Shown in pieces: positions 55,292-64,000 of a stretch of 64,000 bases of DNA. Every line of letters begins with the position of its first letter. The first letter of the stretch is position 1. The position numbers and the translations under genes were made by a program. Origin of the DNA: Bifidobacterium anseris (GTDB lineage Bacteria > Actinomycetota > Actinomycetes > Actinomycetales > Bifidobacteriaceae); contig NZ_NMYC01000003.1 in the NCBI RefSeq assembly GCF_002860345.1, positions 156,997 through 220,996 on the forward strand, written 5' to 3'. The notes below the pieces were generated by a model, which was not told the origin of the DNA, did not search any database, and was given only the letters and a program-made list of their open reading frames with translations.

Positions 55292-58200
55292 ATGGATCTC
55301 GCATCGTTGCGCCGGAAGGCGATCGGAATCCTGCTGACCCTCGCGATGGTGCCGTTCACCGCGCTTGGCGCTACGGCGCAGGAGACACCGCACGATACAT
55401 CGTCATGCACAGTGGGCAGCAATACCTATACGCAATGCCTTCCGGACGCGTCGCTCGCCAAAGCCGTCGCGACCACGGCGAACGCCGACGCGGACACCGT
55501 CATCACAACGGACGCGGTCGCCGGCCTGACTTCGCTCAACGCCCGGCACGCCGGCATCAAGGACCTCACTGGACTGGACACGTTCACGAACCTCACGACC
55601 GTGCAGCTGTCCAATAACGACATCGTCTCGGTCAAACCGATGGCGACGCTGACAAAGCTCACCAATCTGGAACTCTATGGCAATCTCATCGCCGATCTGA
55701 CGCCGCTTTCCACGCTCACCGCCCTGACGAAGCTCGGCCTCGGCGACAACAACCTCACCAACGTCGCGCCGCTCGCGCCGCTCACGTCGCTCGTGACGCT
55801 CAACCTGTCGCATAACGCCATCACGTCGATCGATGCGCTCGGCGGCATGACGAGCCTCGAATACCTGTGGGCGTCCGGCAACGAGATCTCCAACGCGGAC
55901 GTCGTCAACAGACTCACGGCGCTCAAAGGCGGCGACCTGAGCACGAACAGCGTGCTCAGCGCCGCAAATATCACGTCCGACCCCGAGGAATACCTCGTCA
56001 TGACGGGTCAGGCGATCAAGACGAAGGTGACGGTCAAGCATGGCGACACCGTCACGGCCTCGATGCCGATCGGCTACGATGGCAAGCCCATCACGCCCAT
56101 GGGCATCGACAACAACGGCGTCTTCGACGCCTCCACTGGCCAGGTGTCCTGGAAGACGACCGCGGACATGTACAGCGGCATCACCTTCATCGCGCGGTAT
56201 GAATCGCAAGGTGGCGGCAAGTCCGGAGACCGTCCGTTCTCCGGCCGCATCAGCGTCAAAGTGGTCTTCGAAAACGAAGCGGACATGACGACGGACACCG
56301 GCGTGCCCGCGCAGCCGCGCAAGCACGAGCAGGTGATCACGCAGGCCGTCACGACGACCTGCGACGGCACGACGACGATCGCCGACTGCTTCCCGGACAA
56401 GGCGCTCGCTCAGGTCATCGCCAAGCAGCTCGACACCGACGTCACGCATGTCATCACCGCCGAGGAGCTCGATTCAGTCACCGAGATCAAGGCGGACAAC
56501 ACTGGCATCACCGTGCTCTCGGGCGTCGAACATCTGAAGAACCTCAAGACGGTCCACCTTTCGGACAACCAGATCAGCGACCTCACGCCGCTGCGTGGCT
56601 GCGAACATCTTTATGACGTGCAGATCTACAATTCCTCGATCAGCGACGTCTCCGCACTGGCGAACAAGACGGAACTGTGGGGCATCGGCTTGGGCAACAA
56701 CTTCATCAAGGACTTCTCCACGATGACGAACGTGCCCAAGCTCGGCTGGGCGGACATCTACTCGAATCTCATCGAGGACGTCTCCTTCATCGACCAATGG
56801 CCGAACTGCGGCTCCATCTGGCTGTCGGGCAATCCCTTCACCGACGTCTCCCCGCTGGCAAGGGCCACACATCTCGACCGCCTGCAGCTGGAGAACAACG
56901 CGATCAGCGACATGTCGCCGTTCGCCGGCTTCTCTCCCAAGCAGTATTCGATGAATGACAACCAGGGCATCAACGCGGGCGACGTCACCGTCGACGCCGG
57001 CGGCGAGGTCACGGTCGCCACGGCGAAGGGCCGTGCGGGAGGCTATCTGCGCCCGAAGAAGATCTCCCCGGAGGGCGGCGTCTACGATGCCGCAACCGGC
57101 ACCGTCACGTGGAAAGACGTCTCGGACAGCGGCGTCTACTCGGTCAGGTTCAGCGAATCGGACGACCGCGACTATCTGTACAGCGGCATCGTCTACCGCA
57201 ACGTCACCGTCGAGCATGCGGACAAGACCCCGCCGGACATCAGCGGTGTCTTCCCCACCTACAGCACGCTCGGCGAACCCTATGACCCGCTCTTCGGCGT
57301 GCAGGCGCATGACGACGTGGACGGCGACATCACCGACCGCATCACGGTGCCGCTCAATGAGGTGGACATCAATAAGGAGGGCACGTACCGCGTCCGCTAC
57401 TACGTCGAGGACTCCGCGCACAACGGCAGCTGGAGCGGCCGCCGGGTCACCGTCACGACGGCCACGATCTCCTCGATCAAGGTGTGGCCGAAGTGGACCG
57501 ACCCGGGTGTCGCACCGGACATGGGCAACTATGCGGAGGCGACATGGAGCGACGGCAACGTGACCGGCGAAGGCGTCGTCTGGGACAAGATTGACCCCGA
57601 GCAATACGCGACGCCGGGCAATACCTTCACCGTCCACGGCAAGGTGCGTGGGCGCGATGTCTCCACGACGGTCACCGTGCGCGGCGAAGCGCCGACGATC
57701 GCCGTCGAATCGGTCACGATCAGCGGCGACGGCGTCAAGGACGGCGCGATCACGCTGCACACCGGCGGCACCGTCGCGCTGAAGGCCGTCGTCAAGCCGG
57801 ATGATGCGACGAAGAAGACGGTCAGCTGGTCGTCGTCTTCGAACTACATCGCCTCGGTGGATGGCGAAGGCAAGGTCACGGCGAACAAGGTCGGCACGGC
57901 GACGATCACCGCGAGCGCCGGCGGCAAGAGCGCGAGCATCACGATGACGATTCCGGACCGCTTCTCCGACGTGCCCAACGGCAAATCCTTCCATGATGAG
58001 ATCGAATGGCTTGCGGCGAACGGCATATCACGGGGAAACAACGACGGCACCTACGGCTACGGCAAATCGCTGTCCCGCCAGGACATGGCGATCTTCCTGT
58101 ATCGCATGGCGATGCTTGAACATGTGGAGGGAGTAGCGGAGTTCACGCCTTCCGAAGCCGACTATGCGAAATTCAAGGACGTGCGCAAGGGGTCGTTCGC

Positions 58201-58546
58201 GGCCAAGGAGATTCTGTGGCTCGCCAGCGTCGGCATCACGCGCGGTTCGAACGGCAGATTCAACGGCACCCAGACGCTCACACGTCAGGATATGGCGATC
58301 TTCCTGTTCCGTTTCGCGAATCTCGCCGGCGCGCAATCCGTCAAGAATTTCACGCCCACGGACGACGACTATGCGAGGTTCAAGGACGTAAAGCGAGGGA
58401 CCTTCGCGGCCAAGGAGATTCTGTGGTTGGCGGATGCACGAATCACACTCGGCAATTCGGACGGCACCTTCGGCGGCAACTCGAAGCTGTCGCGAGAAGC
58501 GATGGCTGCGTTCCTGTACCGAATCCACAACCATCTCGCGAAGTGA
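55292..58546 (+). CDS. Large secreted LRR / Ig-like / SLH surface protein
   Basis: 1084-residue surface protein. A signal peptide (RRKAIGILLTLAMVPFTALG) ends near ATAQE. Two internalin-like leucine-rich-repeat blocks lie at about 80-213 and 398-553, each preceded by a Cys-containing cap and followed by an Ig-like module. A DUF5011-like Ig domain (about 644-722), a Big_4-like domain (about 723-805) and a Big_2 domain (about 806-888) follow. Three SLH repeats end the protein (from 889, RFSDVPNGKSFHDEIEWL). LRR blocks suggest binding to host or other cells; SLH repeats should hold it to a wall glycan. There is no LPXTG. GGAGG supports the start at 55292. Confidence 0.9.
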   Translation: MDLASLRRKAIGILLTLAMVPFTALGATAQETPHDTSSCTVGSNTYTQCLPDASLAKAVATTANADADTVITTDAVAGLTSLNARHAGIKDLTGLDTFTNLTTVQLSNNDIVSVKPMATLTKLTNLELYGNLIADLTPLSTLTALTKLGLGDNNLTNVAPLAPLTSLVTLNLSHNAITSIDALGGMTSLEYLWASGNEISNADVVNRLTALKGGDLSTNSVLSAANITSDPEEYLVMTGQAIKTKVTVKHGDTVTASMPIGYDGKPITPMGIDNNGVFDASTGQVSWKTTADMYSGITFIARYESQGGGKSGDRPFSGRISVKVVFENEADMTTDTGVPAQPRKHEQVITQAVTTTCDGTTTIADCFPDKALAQVIAKQLDTDVTHVITAEELDSVTEIKADNTGITVLSGVEHLKNLKTVHLSDNQISDLTPLRGCEHLYDVQIYNSSISDVSALANKTELWGIGLGNNFIKDFSTMTNVPKLGWADIYSNLIEDVSFIDQWPNCGSIWLSGNPFTDVSPLARATHLDRLQLENNAISDMSPFAGFSPKQYSMNDNQGINAGDVTVDAGGEVTVATAKGRAGGYLRPKKISPEGGVYDAATGTVTWKDVSDSGVYSVRFSESDDRDYLYSGIVYRNVTVEHADKTPPDISGVFPTYSTLGEPYDPLFGVQAHDDVDGDITDRITVPLNEVDINKEGTYRVRYYVEDSAHNGSWSGRRVTVTTATISSIKVWPKWTDPGVAPDMGNYAEATWSDGNVTGEGVVWDKIDPEQYATPGNTFTVHGKVRGRDVSTTVTVRGEAPTIAVESVTISGDGVKDGAITLHTGGTVALKAVVKPDDATKKTVSWSSSSNYIASVDGEGKVTANKVGTATITASAGGKSASITMTIPDRFSDVPNGKSFHDEIEWLAANGISRGNNDGTYGYGKSLSRQDMAIFLYRMAMLEHVEGVAEFTPSEADYAKFKDVRKGSFAAKEILWLASVGITRGSNGRFNGTQTLTRQDMAIFLFRFANLAGAQSVKNFTPTDDDYARFKDVKRGTFAAKEILWLADARITLGNSDGTFGGNSKLSREAMAAFLYRIHNHLAK

Positions 58547-58560
58547 CGCGGTAACGCGCC

Positions 58561-59688
58561 TCAGGACGCCAGCAGACGACGGTAGATGCGCCGCAACGTC
58601 TCGCTGGCGTTCTTCGCGTCATAGCCGGCCTGTTCCATCCGTTCGGCCGCGTTCCGCCGCATGGTTCCGTCCAATGCGCGGCCCGATACGGACAAGGCCG
58701 CGATGTGGTCCGCCCAGACCGCGTCCGGCGCGGACAGGGACTCGAAGCACATCGCGCCAAGCACATCGGCATCCTTCGTGACGGCATCCGAAGCCAATAT
58801 CGGGATGCCATTCGCCTGCGCCTCGATGAACGCGACCGGCAATCCTTCGAACAAGGACGGGAATACAGCCAGATCAGCGGCGCTGTAATAGGCGCCGATG
58901 TCCTGCTGTCGTCCCGTGAGCTTCACATGCCGTTCCAATCCCCGGCGCGCGATGATCTTCTCGATCTGCGGACGACGCTCCCCTTCTCCTACCAGCAGCA
59001 GGAACGCCGAGGGGTCGCCTTTGCGGTATTCATCGAACATCTCGACAAGGCGCGTCTGGTTCTTCTGGTCGCTCAGCCGCGCCACATTGACGAGCACCGT
59101 CGCGTCGGCCGGGATATGCCAGGCTTCGCGCACCTCGATCCGCTTGCGCTCATCAAAGGTGAAACGCGGCACATCGATGCCGTTGCGGACGATCGTGGCA
59201 TCCTGCGCACTTGGTCCGAACAGATAGGAGGCCGCGGTCTGCGAACAGGCAAGCAGACATTGCGCATGCCTGACCACGAAAGGACGCGTCAGATAATGCA
59301 GAAACGCGAGGGGTGACTTCGACGACGGACTCGTGTTGTGCGAGTGCAGGATGCATTTGCTGCGCGGCGAGACCTTGCGCGCCAACGTGAGCGGCAGATA
59401 TTTGACGAGCGAGTTCTTGTTGAGATGGATGATGTCGAATCCACGGCCGTAGATCTGTCGCATATGATGTCGGTACGCCAATGAACCGTACCGTTCGGAG
59501 ACGGTGAGCACATGGTCATCCGGGATCGTCAGGCGCGCACGGATCGCCGGATCGTCGTTCTGAGCGATGCAGTAGACGTCGAATTCGTCCTGCAGCGGTG
59601 CCACCTCGTTCTCGAGGAACGCCTCGATACCGCCCCAGTTGCCGCTGATCTCCGAGACGAGGACCGATGGCTTGTCCGTGCCGCTCAT
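58561..59688 (-). CDS. GT4 family glycosyltransferase
   Basis: 375-residue GT-B fold retaining transferase. The N-terminal domain has SEISGNWGGIEAFLENEVAP and the C-terminal domain has VNVARLSDQKNQTRLV, LLVGEGERRPQIEK and the E-x7-E motif in FPSLFEGLPVAFIEAQANG. It probably adds a hexose to the growing EPS unit. Its start overlaps the upstream GT4 stop by 4 nt. It is convergent with the LRR/SLH gene, with 14 bp between stops. Confidence 0.88.
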   Translation of the reverse strand: MSGTDKPSVLVSEISGNWGGIEAFLENEVAPLQDEFDVYCIAQNDDPAIRARLTIPDDHVLTVSERYGSLAYRHHMRQIYGRGFDIIHLNKNSLVKYLPLTLARKVSPRSKCILHSHNTSPSSKSPLAFLHYLTRPFVVRHAQCLLACSQTAASYLFGPSAQDATIVRNGIDVPRFTFDERKRIEVREAWHIPADATVLVNVARLSDQKNQTRLVEMFDEYRKGDPSAFLLLVGEGERRPQIEKIIARRGLERHVKLTGRQQDIGAYYSAADLAVFPSLFEGLPVAFIEAQANGIPILASDAVTKDADVLGAMCFESLSAPDAVWADHIAALSVSGRALDGTMRRNAAERMEQAGYDAKNASETLRRIYRRLLAS

Positions 59689-60866
59689 TGACTCGCCTTT
59701 CCCTGATGGTGCTCGTCGAGGAGCTTTTCATACCAAGCGTTCACCTGTTTGGCGCTTTCCCTGATGTCGTATCCTGCCTCGGCGAGCAGCCGCACGTTAT
59801 TTCCGTGCTGCTCGTCATTTGTCGGACCTTTGCCGGCCATCTCGAGCAGCTGTCGGGCCCAGCGCCGCGGCGAAGCAGACAGCGGCAGATTGGCGATCAA
59901 CCCGGAGACGATGTTGACCTCCCGCGTGACTTCATCGGACACGACCGTCAGGCAGCCCGCCGCCTGCGCCTCGATGAGGCTCAGCGGAAGTCCTTCGTAC
60001 TTGGACGGGAACGCCATGACGTCGAATACATGGTAGAGTTCGGCTACATCGTTCCTCGCACCCAGGAAGTGCACATGGTCGCTGATGCCGAGCCTGTGCG
60101 CCTCCTGTTCCAGTTTGCGCGTATACCGTCCGGAGCCGGCGCCGACGAGCAGCAGCGTCGCGTCCGGCCGTTCATACAGCAACGCCGCGAAGACCTTGAG
60201 GGTGAAGATCTGGTTCTTCTGCACGCACAGACGCCCCACCTGACCAACGATGAGACCATCATCCAGACCGAGTTCGCGTTTCTTGGCCTGCACGTCCGGC
60301 TGCATGGCGTAGGAATCGAGCTCAATGGCGTTGCGGATGAAATGGACACGACCGCCGTCCACTGCACGGTCCCCGTAGAGCCAGCGCGCCGACAGCTCGC
60401 CGCAGGCCGCCAGATCGGTCGCCTTCCACTTGGAGAACGGGCGCAGCATGTTCTTCACCGCCGTCTTGGCGATTTCGCTCGAATGGGCTGTGCTATGGCT
60501 GTGCACGACCCGGACGCCAACGTTCTCATGCTGGGCGACGGCGAGCGGTATTACGCTGAGCGCATTGACGTTGGCATGCACGATATCCGGCCGTATCCGA
60601 TCGAGGACCTGCGAGAGCTCACGAACATAGTGCACCGGATGCTTGTATGGCGCAATCACATGAACAGACCCTCCCAAGGCCTCGATCTCCTCGCGCGGAA
60701 TGTAGTTCGAGTCCTCCTGCACAATGAAATCGAAGCGGAAACGGGAATGATCCGTGTATCTGAACAGGTTCATGATGGTGGCTTCGACGCCCCCCTTGTT
60801 CATACGACCCATCACCTGAGCCACGCGAATTCTGTCATCCATGTCGGTTTTACTCATTTCTCTCAT
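59685..60866 (-). CDS. GT4 family glycosyltransferase (EpsF-like)
   Basis: 393-residue GT-B transferase of the EpsF type. MGRMNKGGVEATIMNLFRY begins the first domain. Later motifs are VGQVGRLCVQKNQIFTLKVF, LLLVGAGSGRYTRKLE and FPSKYEGLPLSLIEAQAAG with the E-x7-E pair. Starts at 60866 and 60857 are both possible, each with a weak GAGAG. It lies 43 bp after the polymerase gene, so the three minus-strand genes form one operon. Confidence 0.88.
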   Translation of the reverse strand: MREMSKTDMDDRIRVAQVMGRMNKGGVEATIMNLFRYTDHSRFRFDFIVQEDSNYIPREEIEALGGSVHVIAPYKHPVHYVRELSQVLDRIRPDIVHANVNALSVIPLAVAQHENVGVRVVHSHSTAHSSEIAKTAVKNMLRPFSKWKATDLAACGELSARWLYGDRAVDGGRVHFIRNAIELDSYAMQPDVQAKKRELGLDDGLIVGQVGRLCVQKNQIFTLKVFAALLYERPDATLLLVGAGSGRYTRKLEQEAHRLGISDHVHFLGARNDVAELYHVFDVMAFPSKYEGLPLSLIEAQAAGCLTVVSDEVTREVNIVSGLIANLPLSASPRRWARQLLEMAGKGPTNDEQHGNNVRLLAEAGYDIRESAKQVNAWYEKLLDEHHQGKASQ

Positions 60867-60909
60867 CTCTCAGTTGCTCTCGACACCAATGCGAACGAAT
60901 GCATACCAG

Positions 60910-62070
60910 CTACCAGTATACGGTCGAAGTGTCGAAAATAAAGGTGTACGGCAGGACCTCGGAGGACCCATGCACCTGATACACCACCATCCATGCCGCA
61001 AAGCACATGATGATGAGCGTCACGGCAAGATAATAGGCCGTGCCACGCAGGACAAATCGCAGCATATACGGAATGGAGATGCATTGGATGATCATGAAAT
61101 ACCAGACAAAGCGGTATCCGACCGGCAACACGGTCTGCAGGAAGCAGAACGCGAGTGCAAAGCTCTGCGCCAGCAGATACCAGTTCGCCTTCTTGTCCTG
61201 ACGCACACCGTTCGTTCCCAGCAAATAAATCGCGACGAAAATCATGAAAATGGCCAGATTGATCATCGTCAGACGCGTGTCCGAGTACGCAGTGTCGTAT
61301 TGGCCGGTGATGTAGTAGTCGAATCGCGTGCTCATGCTGAAGCGTTCGGCGAACACGCGCACCACCGACTGCCCCAGGTAGGCACAGCAGGGAAGGATCA
61401 TGGAGACAACGGCCATCGCGTGATGCGGCAGGAAGAACAGCAGGCAGAACGGGATGACGACGATGCCGCTCAGATGCAGGAAGCAGCTCAGCGCCACCAG
61501 CGCGAACGCCTTGATGAACCTGCCTTGCAGCAGGAACACGGTGCCGACGAGGAACGTGACGACGGAGAAGTACTGGGCCACGAAGCAGAACGAACGCAGG
61601 TAGTGGAAGGTCACGATGTACAGCGTCACCGGCAGCACGATGAACCGCGACTGCTTGCAGATCGCGTAGTACATCATGGCCGACGTGTACGCGGCCATCG
61701 CGAGGAAGAACCACTGGTTGCTTTCGAACTGAGCGAAGATCCAGATGATGAAATTGAACAGCGGATCGTAATGCGGCGTATATCCGACGCGCGTCTCCTC
61801 CAGCGAAGGCACATACGAATACATGTAATCGATGCCGGTGTCGTACCGCAAACCGGCAAGCAGGATCAACGCAAGCGCGGACAACGCGATGAACGTCCTA
61901 CGCAAAGTCCGGGCTCCAGCCAGATCCAGCCGTCGGCTTGTCCGCAACTCCGCATGCGGCGTACGCTGCGCGAGGACGCTCCTGAAAACCGGCATGGCCT
62001 CACGTTGGCACAGATCCGCGCAGAACGCGAAGAAGATGGCCACCGCGAATACGATTCCATACAGCATCAT
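60910..62070 (-). CDS. EpsG-type polysaccharide polymerase
   Basis: 386-residue membrane protein with about 10-11 helices, fitting the EpsG family of Wzy-like polymerases. The typical early loop reads LAGLRYDTGIDYMYSYVP, followed by YDPLFNFIIWIF and later FLHLSGIVVIPFCLL. It should join repeat units at the outer membrane face. This is the only polymerase candidate in the window. Two adjacent ATGs (62070, 62067) compete; GGAG is very close to the first, which slightly favours 62067. Confidence 0.86.
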   Translation of the reverse strand: MMLYGIVFAVAIFFAFCADLCQREAMPVFRSVLAQRTPHAELRTSRRLDLAGARTLRRTFIALSALALILLAGLRYDTGIDYMYSYVPSLEETRVGYTPHYDPLFNFIIWIFAQFESNQWFFLAMAAYTSAMMYYAICKQSRFIVLPVTLYIVTFHYLRSFCFVAQYFSVVTFLVGTVFLLQGRFIKAFALVALSCFLHLSGIVVIPFCLLFFLPHHAMAVVSMILPCCAYLGQSVVRVFAERFSMSTRFDYYITGQYDTAYSDTRLTMINLAIFMIFVAIYLLGTNGVRQDKKANWYLLAQSFALAFCFLQTVLPVGYRFVWYFMIIQCISIPYMLRFVLRGTAYYLAVTLIIMCFAAWMVVYQVHGSSEVLPYTFIFDTSTVYW

Positions 62071-62351
62071 CTCCGGAAGTACCCCCCATCACCGATCCAC
62101 GCATGGTACCATCGCATCGTTCCGCTCTTTCCTCCTAGGCTCGCCGGTGTTGCTTGCACGCCATCAAGACCGGACCTTTTTGCACCCTGATTAGTATAGC
62201 CAGTATGGCCGATTGGCGGCGCGAAGCGTTCCGTTCTTCACCTGATGTACATCGGCTCCTGTGAACGTCCTTCGACGACGGCGAGGCCCTCATGCCGTTG
62301 CTGTAGGATGCGTAGGGAGAATCGGGAAAACGCATCTGAGGAGAGGATACC
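62071..62351. other. Divergent intergenic region, polymerase and GT2
   Basis: 281 bp between divergent starts. TAGTAT near 62193 and TTGCAC near 62180 are weak promoter-like hexamers. GATGCGT near 62308 and ACGCATC near 62331 make a short inverted repeat just before the GT2 gene. No feature is firm. Confidence 0.35.
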
Positions 62352-63365
62352 GTGCCAAAGAGCCAGCGACCATTGGTGAGCATCATCGTGCCAATCTACA
62401 ACGTGGAACATTATCTTGACGATTGCGTGCAATCGATCGTCGACCAGACCTACCCCGATCTGGAGATCATTCTGGTGGATGACGGATCGCCGGATGGCTG
62501 CGGCGCGATCTGTGATGCATGGGCCGAAAAGGATGCACGTATCACGGCGTTGCACAAACCGAATGGAGGACTTTCCGACGCGAGGAACTACGGCATCGAC
62601 CGTGCGCACGGCGAGTACGTCTACTGCGTGGATTCCGATGATTGGATCCAGCCGAACCTCGTCGAACGTGCGCTTGGCGTCGCGCTCGGCACCGATTCCG
62701 ACCTCGTCGTCTTCGAATACAACAGCGCAAGCGACGACGGTAGCGTCGTAAGGCCCTCCGACGACGTGCAGAAGTTCCCTTCCGAGGGTCGACGCAGCTC
62801 CGAGCAGGCGCTCAAGCTACTGTGGGACGACAAGGTGCAGAACTTCGCATGGTCCTACCTTGTGCACCGAAACGTCTACGACACCGGCATCCGGTTCCCT
62901 AAGGGCTATCTGATGGAGGACATGGGCACGGCGTATCTGCTTTATGACGCGGCGAACGCCGTCTATTTCCTGCCTGAGCCGCTGTACAACTACCGCGTGC
63001 GCCCCAATTCGATCCTTGGCGTGAAGAGCCAGGCGATGTGTGAGGGAACCGTGCATTTCATCCAGATCATCGACCGTTTCGCCCAGTCCCATTATTATCC
63101 GCAGCTGCGCACCGAGGAGCTCAACTGGTCGATCCGCTATCTGACCGGAGCGATCATCTGGGCTTATGAATCGCGCAAGCGCTTCAAGCCCGGTGAGTAC
63201 AAGGCCTTCGTGAAATCCACGAGGAAACTCGTCACCGCCCGCATCAAGGCTCTGGGCATCCGCAACATGACGAACACAAATAAGGTTAAATCACTCGCCG
63301 TGTATCTGCGTTGCGTGCCGATCATGGACATCGCGTCCCAACGGCGCAGCGGACGCATGCTGTAA
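62352..63365 (+). CDS. GT2 family glycosyltransferase
   Basis: 337-residue GT2 enzyme beginning LVSIIVPIYNVEHYLDDCVQ, with IILVDDGSPDGC, NGGLSDARNYGI and the DXD-type YCVDSDDWIQPN. This is the classic EpsJ/CpsJ-like layout. It starts with GTG at 62352 after GAGGAGAGG, a strong SD. It stands alone on the plus strand and ends at a strong bidirectional terminator. Confidence 0.9.
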   Translation: MPKSQRPLVSIIVPIYNVEHYLDDCVQSIVDQTYPDLEIILVDDGSPDGCGAICDAWAEKDARITALHKPNGGLSDARNYGIDRAHGEYVYCVDSDDWIQPNLVERALGVALGTDSDLVVFEYNSASDDGSVVRPSDDVQKFPSEGRRSSEQALKLLWDDKVQNFAWSYLVHRNVYDTGIRFPKGYLMEDMGTAYLLYDAANAVYFLPEPLYNYRVRPNSILGVKSQAMCEGTVHFIQIIDRFAQSHYYPQLRTEELNWSIRYLTGAIIWAYESRKRFKPGEYKAFVKSTRKLVTARIKALGIRNMTNTNKVKSLAVYLRCVPIMDIASQRRSGRML

Positions 63366-63392
63366 TCGTGCTGTCCGTACATCAGGAAGCGG

Positions 63393-63445
63393 AAAAGCCG
63401 TGGATACGACGTGATGATTTCCATCACATCGCATCCACGGCTTTT
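63393..63445. terminator. Bidirectional terminator between GT2 and the second SLH gene
   Basis: AAAAGCCGTGGAT (63393-63405) pairs with ATCCACGGCTTTT (63433-63445), enclosing an inner GTGATG/CATCAC stem. A-run and T-run flank the stem, so it can end transcripts from both convergent genes. Confidence 0.85.
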
Positions 63446-63467
63446 ACATCATCGCGAACTGGGTCGT

Positions 63468-64000
63468 TCAGATGAGTTTGTCGAGGCGGTACAGGAACGC
63501 GGCCATCGCCGAACGCGTCAGCTTGTCACCATAGCCGAACGTACCATTCGCGTTACCACGCGTGATACCCACCTTCGCGCACCACAGGATCTCCTTGGAA
63601 GCGAACGTGCCACGCTTCACATCCGAGAACCGGGCATACTCGGCATCCGACGGCGCATACGAACCCACACCGGGCACACCCGCCAGCAACGCATAGCGAT
63701 ACAGGAACACCGCCATATCCTGACGAGTCAGCTTGTCATTACCCTTGAACCGGCCATTCGAACCCTGCGAAATGCCATTACGAGCCAGCCACAGGATCTC
63801 CTTGGCACCATACGAACCACGCTTCACATCCGAGAACCGCTGGTAATCCGCATCCGACGGCGTGAACGACGCGGCACCCGCCACGCCATGCACCGTCGCC
63901 AGACGATACAGGAAGATCGCCATATCCTGACGATTCAGATGATCACCATAACCAAAACGACCATCCGAATACCCATTCGTGATACCCTGCGCCGCCAGCC
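63468..64000 (-). CDS. SLH-repeat surface protein, C-terminal part only (5' end outside window)
   Basis: The frame stays open to the window edge, so only the last about 177 residues are seen. They form two full SLH repeats and part of a third: NRQDMAIFLYRLA, FSDVKRGSYGAKEILWLARN, LTRQDMAVFLYRYALLAG and FSDVKRGTFASKEILWCAKV. The same repeat type ends the LRR protein at 58.5 kb. The N-terminal function cannot be known from this window. The protein ends FLYRLDKLI with no sortase motif. Confidence 0.9.
   Translation of the reverse strand, partial: LAAQGITNGYSDGRFGYGDHLNRQDMAIFLYRLATVHGVAGAASFTPSDADYQRFSDVKRGSYGAKEILWLARNGISQGSNGRFKGNDKLTRQDMAVFLYRYALLAGVPGVGSYAPSDAEYARFSDVKRGTFASKEILWCAKVGITRGNANGTFGYGDKLTRSAMAAFLYRLDKLI

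Noticed and set aside
27399-62337. GATGCG...CGCATC inverted repeat upstream of both EPS transcription units as a shared operator
   Set aside because: Spacers differ (10 and 18 nt) and the hexamers are expected by chance at this G+C; kept only as a remark in the intergenic entries.

Overview
The window looks like Bifidobacterium chromosome, or a very close actinobacterial relative. It is GC-rich, about 63% in a counted 60-base line at 28.74 kb. Genus-typical signs are a fused RmlC-RmlD dTDP-rhamnose enzyme, a DUF4012 envelope protein, a membrane-anchored DUF1524 nuclease, a Maf protein fused to a Nudix domain, PdxS-PdxT, and surface proteins with SLH repeats. I cannot name the species. I see no rRNA, tRNA, CRISPR array, insertion sequence or prophage.

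Layout. 1-12.5 kb: housekeeping and envelope genes, mostly minus strand: oligopeptidase B (cut by the window edge), an App1/DUF2183 phosphatase, GcvH, NudC, an alpha/beta hydrolase, a DUF4916 protein, then thioredoxin and a G5/transglycosylase cell-wall protein on the plus strand, an unknown 157-aa protein and a DUF4012 protein. 12.7-27.4 kb: one long minus-strand exopolysaccharide (EPS) cluster running from a priming sugar-phosphate transferase and UDP-glucose dehydrogenase through seven glycosyltransferase-type genes and a flippase to rmlB, rmlCD and rmlA. It has no visible polymerase. 27.7-30 kb: an acidic protein and an MFS exporter. 30.06-31.43 kb: an AT-rich two-gene operon, probably acquired, encoding a predicted tandem winged-helix protein and a DUF3800-like protein. 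31.8-46.9 kb: MntH, DUF1524 nuclease, Maf-Nudix, an acyltransferase, a Vsr/DUF559-like endonuclease flanked by an 18-bp repeated motif, PdxS-PdxT, a membrane Nudix-like protein, fused CydDC and acyl-CoA ligase. 46.9-47.8 kb: an AT-rich gap with small doubtful genes. 47.8-64 kb: a second EPS and surface region whose strand flips repeatedly: phosphatase, GT14, GT2, pyruvyl transferase, flippase, acyltransferase, GT2, a large LRR/Ig/SLH surface protein, two GT4 enzymes, an EpsG-type polymerase, GT2, and the C-terminal end of a second SLH protein.

How the genes work together. The first cluster supplies dTDP-rhamnose, UDP-glucuronate, the lipid-linked first sugar, glycosyltransferases and export. 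The second supplies the only visible polymerase, a second flippase, decorating enzymes (acetyl, pyruvyl) and a phosphatase of the kind that controls EPS assembly. A pyruvyl transferase near two SLH proteins suggests that SLH domains may dock on a pyruvylated glycan here. The least explained parts are the 30-31.4 kb operon, the membrane Nudix-like gene at 40.6 kb, the endonuclease gene and its flanking repeats, and three successive 17-18-bp tandem duplications between 4.7 and 7.1 kb.
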